Part shown: positions 57,862 to 64,000 of the stretch, in pieces
Layout of the letters: the number at the start of each line of letters is the position of its first letter
Position numbering within the stretch: the first letter of the stretch is position 1
NCBI GenBank assembly: GCA_963742875.1
Contig: CAVUNO010000005.1
Coordinates: 248,001-312,000 of the forward strand
Origin: Bog-532 sp963742875
GTDB lineage: Bacteria > Actinomycetota > Actinomycetes > Streptosporangiales > Streptosporangiaceae
Direction of reading: 5' to 3'
DNA length: 64,000 nucleotides
The notes under the pieces: model-generated
What the model was told of the DNA's origin: nothing
The model's input: the letters and a program-made list of their open reading frames with translations, nothing else
Databases searched by the model: none
Translations under genes and position numbers: made by a program

Positions 57862-57913
57862 GATCGCTGCCTTTCTGGTTGGCGCCCGGGCTCTGGCGGG
57901 CCGGACGATCAGG

Positions 57914-58219
57914 TCAGGTACTGCCGTGCCTTTGCCAGGCCGACGCTGGCGGCGGTTCAGCATCCACGGCGCCGGCGAGCGCGGCGGCATGCCCGGCGCC
58001 CACGACCGGGGTCAGCCAGGCCCGGAGCTGCTGGACGCCGGGCCTGCGGAACCGCCCGGCGGCGTAGAGATCTTCGGTGCCGCCAGGCCCGGGCAGCAGG
58101 ATCTTCCAGGTCGCCGGCTGGCCCGCCGGCCCCCCGAAGGTCAGCGCGCAGACCAGGGCGGCGCCATCACGGAGCGCATACCTGGTCTGCTGCCCGGCGT
58201 GGGTTCTTTCGACGGTCAT
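57914..58219 (-). CDS. Small protein of unknown function
   Basis: A 101-residue frame from ATG 58219: MTVERTHAGQQTRYALRDGAALVCALTFGGPAGQPATWKILLPGPGGTEDLYAAGRFRRPGVQQLRAWLTPVVG followed by an Ala-rich end. The alternation of short strands and one helix looks like a genuine small fold. It is 52 bases upstream of the aldolase-like gene on the same strand and may start that operon. No family is recognised, and the surrounding decay lowers confidence. Confidence 0.45.
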   Translation of the reverse strand: MTVERTHAGQQTRYALRDGAALVCALTFGGPAGQPATWKILLPGPGGTEDLYAAGRFRRPGVQQLRAWLTPVVGAGHAAALAGAVDAEPPPASAWQRHGST

Positions 58220-58365
58220 ATCTTCATCTCCGTATCCGGCGTCCCGGCGGTCGCGCCGGCCGTTCCAGGCCGGGGCGCGGACTCACGCCGGGTCCGGCCT
58301 TCCCAGCATGCGGCTGGTCACGGCGCCAGGGACGATCCTGGCGAAGGCGATGGCGAGCGGATAGC

Positions 58366-58627
58366 AGACCGGGCGTGGTAGACGAGCACGGCCCCGATGG
58401 GCGCGCCGGCAGGCATGGCGGCGGCGATCAGCCGGCCGTCCCCTTTCGAGCCCGGCCCGCCGGCCAGCACGCTGTCGGCGGCTATCCCGGTGATGGTGAG
58501 CGTCAGCACAGTTGTGGTGAGTCAGGTACGCGATCTTGCCGGTGGCGGCGTTGTGGATTCCCATCGCGGCACCAGCCCCACAATAAGCGCGTACCGGCGC
58601 GCCAGCCAGCGCGAAGCCCGCCAGCAT
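58366..58627 (-). pseudogene. Remnant of a YoaK/DUF1275 membrane protein
   Basis: Two frames carry consecutive pieces of a DUF1275 protein: MLAGFALAGAP followed by GIHNAATGKIAYLTHHN in one, and VLTLTITGIAADSVLAGGPGSKGDGRLIAAAMPAGAPIGAVLVYH in the next. The family pattern is MGxQNA...VLTxTLTGLAADSxLAGG. The N-terminal helices are missing, so this is a decayed fragment. Confidence 0.6.
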
Positions 58628-58640
58628 GATGTGTCCGGAA

Positions 58641-58913
58641 CCGCCCGGTCGGCAGCACCTCACGGCCGCGGCTGTCCTCCGTCAGGACCGCGGGCGCCGC
58701 GGACAGCACCAGTGCGGCCAGCAGGAAACCCAGTACGGCAGCGGCCCGCGAGACCGCCCAGCTACCGGGAAGGTCAGCGAGCCCGGCGACCATGAACCGT
58801 GGCACGGCCACCGCCAGCACCGCGGCCAGGGCACCCGTGCGGACCGCGCTGGCCAGCATGAACGCGGCGAAGACCGCGAACGCGACAATGGCGCTGCTGA
58901 TCGCCTCGTTCCG
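58641..58913 (-). pseudogene. C-terminal remnant of a second SatP/YaaH-type transporter
   Basis: The minus frame holds AISSAIVAFAVFAAFMLASAVRTGALAAVLAVAVPRFMVAGL, then SRAAAVLGFLLAALVLSAAPAVLTEDSRGREVLPTGR. This resembles the last three helices of GPR1/FUN34/YaaH transporters, including the final GRxVLPxG motif. The N-terminal half is missing. A full satP lies at 43579, so this is a degraded paralogue. Confidence 0.5.
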
Positions 58914-58917
58914 GCTG

Positions 58918-59028
58918 CTGCCACCGGATCCGCCCAGCAGCAAGGGGCAGCTGGACGTTCCCGGCGCCATCACCGTCACCGCGGGGGTCGCCCTGCTCGT
59001 GTTCGCGGTCGCCCGGGCGACACGCTGA
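58918..59028 (+). pseudogene. Fragment of an EmrB/QacA-type MFS transporter
   Basis: Thirty-six codons ending in TGA: PPDPPSSKGQLDVPGAITVTAGVALLVFAVARATR. The DVPGAITVTAGVALLVFAV segment matches the cytoplasmic-loop/helix-7 border of DHA2 exporters (DxPGAxTVTAGLALLVYAL). It abuts the SatP remnant on the opposite strand, showing that this stretch is patched from several lost genes. Confidence 0.55.
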
Positions 59029-59356
59029 CGGTCACCCAGCCGGTACTGCCCATCAGGACTAGGTCGAGCCCCCGGGGCGCCCGCGCTGTCATGGACGATA
59101 TGCGCGTGGATGCACACGCAGCGCACGCACCCGTCAGGCGTGTCAGATCGGCGTTATGCGCGGAGCGCAGACTGTTACCTGGAAATTTTAATCCTCGGCC
59201 AACGTCGCCTTGAGTTCATGTTTTTGAATAGTCATCAGGGTTAGTCCTGGGTTAGCCCCGGGTTAGCCCTGTCGGCCGCGCCAGACGACTCTGTGCCTGG
59301 CTGACGGCGCGGCAGGCCGATGTGACACAGATCACGATGCAATCGGGCTATCAATG

Positions 59357-59499
59357 CTGCCAGCGGCCCATGCGGTCGTAGCGTTTTGCTGTCTTTGCGG
59401 GGGTAATGCCGCTTGGCTTTATGCCGGCGTCTGGGCGGCAGATCAGGCGATGTCCAGGCGTTCGAGGGGCTGGCCGGTAATGGCCGCGATGATCTCGAA
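59357..59499. repeat. 143-bp perfect direct repeat, copy 2
   Basis: Identical to 55465-55607. In this copy the right part is the natural 3' end of vapC (stop at 59443) and continues into the gene, so this is probably the parental copy. The two copies bracket 3.9 kb containing the monooxygenase, aldolase and gene relics. Recombination between them would delete that block. Confidence 0.9.
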
Positions 59500-59856
59500 A
59501 TCCTTATCCACGTGCAGGACAGTCAGGCCGGCCAGCTCAGCCGCCGCGGCAATGAGCAAATCAGGGATCGACGGGGCCCGGTGCTGACCGCGGTCGGCGA
59601 GCAACGTGAGGACTTCGACCGCGCGGTCCTCGATCGCCGGCGTCAGGTACTCGACGGGCATCGCGGCCAGCGGCGGCCGCCCCAGGCTGGCGCGCAGATC
59701 CGCGCCCGCGCGGGCCGAATAGCCGACTTCCAGGCGGGTGATAGTGGTGATCCGGACCACCCCCCGCTGGATCCGCGCCGCCCACTCCGCGGCGTTGCTG
59801 CTGGCGGCCAGGCGGACGAGCGCTGACTTGTCAATCAGCCAGTTCGTCACCGCCAC
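59443..59856 (-). CDS. vapC: VapC-family PIN-domain toxin ribonuclease
   Basis: A 137-residue PIN-domain protein that would cleave RNA (often tRNA or rRNA) when freed from its antitoxin. Acidic active-site residues are visible: Asp9 in NWLIDKSALVRL, Glu in RLEVGYSARAG, Asp in SIPDLLIAAAAEL and Asp in VLHVDKDFEIIA. The start overlaps the end of vapB by 10 bases, the classical arrangement. The C-terminus LERLDIA lies in the 143-bp repeat. All catalytic positions look intact, so the module may be active. Confidence 0.9.
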   Translation of the reverse strand: MAVTNWLIDKSALVRLAASSNAAEWAARIQRGVVRITTITRLEVGYSARAGADLRASLGRPPLAAMPVEYLTPAIEDRAVEVLTLLADRGQHRAPSIPDLLIAAAAELAGLTVLHVDKDFEIIAAITGQPLERLDIA

Positions 59857-60068
59857 GCTTGCGACATCACATCAGGATCGGCCAGGTCACTGAACACTTC
59901 GGCGAACCTGGCCAGGTCCCCTGTGCTCACCGCAGACCCGGCCGCGGCGGCATCCTGGGCCAGCCGGCGGCGAACGTATTCGCTGCGGGACAGGCCCAGA
60001 CGGGCCGCCCGGGCATCCACCGCAGCGATGACATCATCAGGTACATCACGGATCAGCATGTCGGTCAT
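59847..60068 (-). CDS. vapB: VapB-type antitoxin (ribbon-helix-helix)
   Basis: Seventy-three residues from ATG 60068 (GGGAGGTGG upstream). The N-terminus MTDMLIRDVPDDVIAAVDARAARLGLSRSEYVRRRLAQDA is a ribbon-helix-helix DNA-binding domain. The C-terminal part (DLARFAEVFSDLADPDVMSQAWR) has the aromatic and Trp residues that would wrap around VapC. It neutralises the toxin and represses the operon. A longer reading to 60188 has no domain support. Confidence 0.88.
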   Translation of the reverse strand: MTDMLIRDVPDDVIAAVDARAARLGLSRSEYVRRRLAQDAAAAGSAVSTGDLARFAEVFSDLADPDVMSQAWR

Positions 60069-60530
60069 GCCCACCTCCCAGCGATATCCCATGATAGCGC
60101 TTGAGGTTGCCACCGGACGACGCAGAGCGCGCCCGGAATGCGCGTCCTCGCCGAAACGCACCGACCCGCCTGCGCGGCTCAAGGCCATGGAATCTCAGCG
60201 GCCATCGGCGCGCCGATCTGGACGATATGCGCTCGTCGTCATGGCTGGCCACCCCTGATCGGGCCGACGAGGGGCGATTTTGGGCGATTCCCGGCTGCGC
60301 CTGATTATGCGCCTCAGCCATCATCAAGTGCCTGATATTTCGGGCTCGGACGCCGGGGCTGGTGTGGTCGGCGACCGCAGCGGTCACGTGGTCGCGGCAC
60401 GGGCCGGCAGCGTGGCGCCGCCCCAGCGGTCGCCGTCAGCGGTTGTCCGGCCTGAGCCAGCAGGCCATCTGCGATCTGGCCCTGGCGGCAGTGGTATTTT
60501 CCGTAGGGGTGCCAGTGTAGGGAGGTCAGG
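60069..60530. other. 462-base gap without a recognisable gene
   Basis: This stretch between vapB and the quinone reductase contains several overlapping open frames but none with protein-like motifs. The vapBC promoter must lie near 60069-60130. Nothing else could be supported. Confidence 0.5.
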
Positions 60531-61468
60531 CTGCGCGCATTCGCTGTCCGGAGCTTCGGCGAGCCTCCGTCGGTGCAGGACCTGCCCGTTCCCGCCTACG
60601 ACGGCACCGTGCTCATTCGTGTGCGGTTCGCGGGAGTCAACCCGCTCGACAACAATCTTCTCGAACGCCTGACCGCCACCTCGTCGTATCCGTTTGTCGC
60701 AGGCATTGACTTCGCCGGCGTGGCTGAGCGGGTCCCGGCTGGGGGACACGGGTTGCGGGCCGGCGACCGGGTCTTCGGCATGGCGCGGACGCACGGCTCC
60801 TACGTCGAGTACACCGCAGTCGCCCCGGCGGCCAAGATGGAGCCGGTGGCGCGTATCCCCGACGGGGTTGGGGACGACCAAGCCGCCGCGCTGCCCATTC
60901 CGGCGGTCACTGCGCTACGGACGGTGGACCTTCTCGAGGTCACCGCAGGTCATCACGTCGTGGTAATGGGCGCGGCCGGCGGGTCGGCGGCTACGCGGTG
61001 CAGATAGCGCGCTCCCGCGGCGCGCACGTCATCGCGACCGTGCGCGGCGACGCCGACGAGGCTCGTCGTCTCGGGGCCGGGGAGGTGTACGACAGCCGCA
61101 CCGTTGACGTGATCGATGCGCTGTACGCCGATCACCCCGACGGCGTCGATGCCGTCCTTGATCTGGTCAACGGTCCGGACGCCATCCGTCGTGACGCCGA
61201 GGTTATCCGGCCCGGCGGACACCTGGTCTCGACCATCTTCGCGGCGGACGAAGGCTGGTTTGCTGAACGGCAGATCACTGCACGCAACCACGCCTCCAGC
61301 GCGAATCCCTTGATCTCGCCCCAGGGGCTGACCACGGTCGCGCGGATGCTCGCGGACGGCACGATCAGCGCCCGCATCGGTTCCACCGTCAACCTCGACG
61401 CCGCCGGGCAGGTCCTGGACGAGCTCCGCCATGGCGGCCTGCGCGGCAAGGCCGTCATCCGCCTCTAG
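60531..61468 (+). pseudogene. Zinc-free quinone oxidoreductase (MDR family), frameshifted
   Basis: About 310 residues in two frames. The start appears to be CTG 60531 (LRAFAVRSFGEPPSVQDLPVP) just after GGAGGT; no ATG/GTG is available in that frame. Features are IRVRFAGVNPLDNNLLERL, FVAGIDFAGVAERV and the NADPH motif VVVMGAAGG-(V)-GGYAVQIARSRGAHVIATV. The frame breaks inside the nucleotide loop, where one G is missing from the G run at 60980-60983. The second frame continues to KAVIRL at 61468. It is a typical NADPH:quinone reductase, either inactivated or mis-assembled. Confidence 0.82.
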
Positions 61469-61759
61469 ACTCCGGCCGCACCGACCCAGGGACAATCCCA
61501 GCGGACCCGCACACCGGGTGGCTCGCGGAGGACCAGCCCTTGTGGCGCGCTGGGATAGCACGGGTCAACGCTCAGCCGGGACCGGGGCTCTGGCATCACC
61601 CGCGTGCCTGCGTCGGGATCGCCATTTCCGACGAGAGCCCGACACTAGGTTGAGGGCCTGACGCCGAGTTTGGGAAGAGATGGTAGAGGTGTGATCCGAC
61701 CGTGGGCTGGAATCCGTATTGGGGCGGGCTAGCGTGCTCCGGTAGGGCTTACGGGATAG

Positions 61760-63091
61760 CTAAGCACTGGCGAGATCGGTCAGCGCCGCGTCCGCATGCG
61801 GCGGGGTGTGCACCCGGGAGGCGATGGCGGCCGCGACCAGGCAAGCTGCGGCGCCGGTCAACAGGGCCGCCCGCACCCCGGCAGCCGAGATGATCGCCCC
61901 GGTGATGATGCTGCCGACCGGGGTGGTTCCGGTGTAGACATACACCCACAGCGCCATGATCCGCCCGCGGTAGGCCGCAGACGAGTGCAGCTGCAACGTG
62001 GTTGAGCACAGTGTCACGAACGAGAAGGCGGCCGCCCCGGTCGCCAGTAGCGTCAGGCACGCGACGGCGACATCCGGTGCCCCGGCTGTCGCGGCCAGGA
62101 AGGCCCCGAAGGCCAGCGCGGCGGTCATCAGGTACTGCCGGCGGGGATGGCGGATGAGGCCGACGCCGAGCGAGCCGGCGACCGAGCCGACGCTGAGCAT
62201 GGTGGACAACAGCCCGTAGGTGCCGCCGTTGCCATGGAAGGTCTGCCTCGCCAGGACGGGCAAGATGACCGGGAAATTGAAGGCCAGCAGCCCGACCAGT
62301 GCCATCATGACCAGCGGCAGCCACAGCTGCTGGCGGCTGGCCGCGTACCGCAGGCCCGCACGGACGCCGCCAGTCGCGCGCCGCCCGCGCGTGCCGGGCC
62401 GCAGCGGGCGCAGCATCACCAGCGCGACGATCACGGCCAGGTATGACAATGCGTTGACCGCGAAACACGGTGTCGTGCCGATCGTGACGATCAGTACGCC
62501 CGCCAGGGCCGGGCCGACCACCCGGGCGCTGTTCATGACGACGCCGTTGAGGCTGACCGCGCTGGAAAGGTCCTCCGGCATCACCAGCGAACTGACGAAT
62601 GCCTGCCGGGCGGGAGAGTCGACGATCTGCACGACACCGCCGGCCACGCTGATCGCGACGATCGCCGCAACGGACGCCTTCCCGGCGACCGCCAGTGCCC
62701 ACAGCAAGCCGGCCAGCACACCATAGGCCGTCTGGGTGCAGATAAGCAGCCTGCGCAGGTTGACCCGGTTGGCGATCGTCCCGCCCCAGGGGCCAAACAG
62801 CAGCGACGGTACGCCGCCCACCGCCAGTACCAGGCCCAGTTCCGCGGCTGAGCCGGTGAGCCGCAGGACCAGCCAGCCGATAGCGGTCTGCTGCACGAAG
62901 GTTCCGCTGGCCGAGGCGACCTGACCCGCGAAATACAGCCGGAACGGCCGCGAACGCAGCGCACGGAACGCCCCCCGCCTGCCGGTGGCCCGAACATGAT
63001 CACCTGGTGCCGTAACGGTCGGCGCGCCTTGCTCCGCAGGCTGAGCGCTTTCTTCTTCAACCTGGGGCGCGGCCTCCGGCACGACTCTCAA
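61760..63091 (-). CDS. MFS exporter, EntS/MFS_3 type
   Basis: A 443-residue 12-helix transporter with a disordered N-terminal 40 residues. The segments RSRPFRLYFAGQVASASGTFVQQTAIGWLVLRLTGSAAELGLVLAVGGVPSLLFGPWGGTIANRVNLRRLLI and MPEDLSSAVSLNGVVMNSARVVGPALAGVLI match the MFS_3/enterobactin-exporter-like group. It probably exports a small hydrophobic compound or siderophore. It is not linked to a biosynthetic cluster in the window. Its start lies 27 bases from the TnpB stop on the same strand. Confidence 0.9.
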   Translation of the reverse strand: MRVVPEAAPQVEEESAQPAEQGAPTVTAPGDHVRATGRRGAFRALRSRPFRLYFAGQVASASGTFVQQTAIGWLVLRLTGSAAELGLVLAVGGVPSLLFGPWGGTIANRVNLRRLLICTQTAYGVLAGLLWALAVAGKASVAAIVAISVAGGVVQIVDSPARQAFVSSLVMPEDLSSAVSLNGVVMNSARVVGPALAGVLIVTIGTTPCFAVNALSYLAVIVALVMLRPLRPGTRGRRATGGVRAGLRYAASRQQLWLPLVMMALVGLLAFNFPVILPVLARQTFHGNGGTYGLLSTMLSVGSVAGSLGVGLIRHPRRQYLMTAALAFGAFLAATAGAPDVAVACLTLLATGAAAFSFVTLCSTTLQLHSSAAYRGRIMALWVYVYTGTTPVGSIITGAIISAAGVRAALLTGAAACLVAAAIASRVHTPPHADAALTDLASA

Positions 63092-63118
63092 CCGTTGCAG
63101 CAGAGTGCTTGTTAGCGC

Positions 63119-64000
63119 TCATGCCACAGTCCTGCCTTGCGGCGGGACGGTCCCGGTCTGACCCGTGTACGCGGTGCCGGGTTGACGTTTCGCAGCCACC
63201 AGCGACCCGGGGGTCGTCTTACGGTCGGCTCCACGTCCGTTGCTGTCCGGGCCACTCCCGGCCAGTTGACGCTTACCGTATTCGGCGAGGTTCACGGCGG
63301 CGTTCCGGTCCCGGTCAGCGACCAGCCCGCACGCCCCGCACACGTAGGTCCGCTCGGACAGGAGCAGCTTGGTTTTCACCGCTCCACAGCCTGAGCATGT
63401 CTTACTACTGGCGAACCACCGGTCTGCGACTATCACAGCCCCGCCACGCCAGGCGGTCTTGTACGCGACCTGCCGCCGGAACTCAGCGAACGAGGCATCC
63501 GCCACGTGGCGGGCCAGCCGCCGGCTGGCGAGCATCCCATGCACATTGAGGTCTTCGATCACCAGCGTCCCGAACCGGCCGGTCAGGTTGGTGGTGGCCT
63601 TGTGCAGCGCGTCCCGCCGCTGGTCGGCGACACGGCCCTGAACCTTCCCCAGCGCCACCGCGGCGCGGCGCCACCGGTTCGACGGCGGCTGCCGGGCCCG
63701 CCGGTCCGGGCCCCGCCGCCGGCACACGGTGCGGGACAGGCGGCGGACCTTCCGCAGCGACCTGCCCAGGTGCCGCGGATTGGGGATCTGCTCCCCGGTG
63801 GACACGACGGCGAGGGTCTTGATCCCCAGGTCGACGCCGGCCACCGCGCCCGGGTCGGCCGGTGACGGCCGGGACACGTCCTGCTCGACGGTGAACGCGG
63901 CGAACCAGCGGCCCCGCTCAAACCGCACCGACACGCCCAGCACCCGCGCCGTCCCCGCCACGACCAGATCAGCGAGCCGGGTGCCGGGCTCGTGCAGCTT
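63119..64000 (-). mobile_element. tnpB: IS605-family TnpB/OrfB RNA-guided nuclease (5' end outside window)
   Basis: The frame enters from the right edge and gives the C-terminal 293 residues of TnpB. The RuvC-like triad is intact: Asp in VAGVDLGIKTLAVVSTG, Glu in FGTLVIEDLNVHGML and Asp in GLVADRDRNAAVNLAEYG. The four-Cys zinc finger is in WFASSKTCSGCGAVKTKLLLSERTYVCGACG. TnpB is an omegaRNA-guided DNA nuclease of IS200/IS605 elements and the ancestor of Cas12. The guide RNA normally overlaps the 3' end of tnpB and the element's right end, which here must be near 63092-63119. No tnpA is visible. Confidence 0.9.

Overview
This window is high-GC DNA with GTG/TTG starts and strong AGGAGG-type ribosome sites, coding on both strands. 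Ku, tandem universal stress proteins, a DevS/DevR (DosS/DosR) pair, an Rv1733c-like protein and a DUF222 protein all point to an actinomycete, probably a soil or acid-soil lineage near Streptosporangiales; the genus cannot be fixed from the sequence. No rRNA, tRNA or CRISPR array was recognised.

Layout. 1-10 kb: housekeeping and small-enzyme genes (Ku, HAD phosphatase, two hotdog thioesterases, amidohydrolase, GNAT/HxlR pair, DoxX, PRC-barrel, glutamine amidotransferase), interrupted by one IS701-family element (3980-5511) with a CTAG target duplication. 10.5-17 kb: a STAND-type ATPase, a MerR/MFS efflux unit and a membrane-anchored alpha/beta hydrolase. 17-48 kb: a dormancy-type island with four USP genes (one broken), an Rv1733c-like membrane protein, three flavin split-barrel proteins (one fused to an XRE domain), a cyclic-nucleotide-binding protein, GAPDH, phosphoglycerate mutase, flavodoxin, a cytochrome b, HspX-like Hsp20, a DevS-like GAF kinase with a conserved candidate haem histidine, two near-identical DevR-like regulators, a GNAT/acyl-CoA synthetase fusion and a CBS-BON protein. 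39-54 kb: a decarboxylase and a TreT-like glycosyltransferase (both frameshifted), then acetate/propionate uptake and activation (satP, prpE, acs) and polyhydroxyalkanoate (PHA) genes (phaZ, lipid-droplet protein, phasin-like protein, phaB, a phaA remnant, phaC). 54-64 kb: a decayed accessory region with gene remnants, a 143-bp perfect direct repeat, a VapBC module, frameshifted metabolic genes, an MFS exporter and a partial TnpB.

The main observation is a recurring palindrome, GGGAC-NWWN-GTCCC, in the intergenic regions of the island. It closely resembles the core of the mycobacterial DosR box and lies upstream of most island genes, including satP and phaZ. Together with DevS and two DevR paralogues in the same stretch, this suggests a locally encoded hypoxia/NO/redox regulon. 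My inference is that it couples dormancy proteins and lower glycolysis to an acetate/propionate-to-PHA carbon and electron sink. This combined arrangement is not one I recognise as described.

Several genes (transposase, decarboxylase, glycosyltransferase, sugar-phosphate aldolase, quinone reductase) are each split by one-base shifts, often in G/C runs. Either they are decaying or the assembly carries indel errors; raw-read checking would decide.
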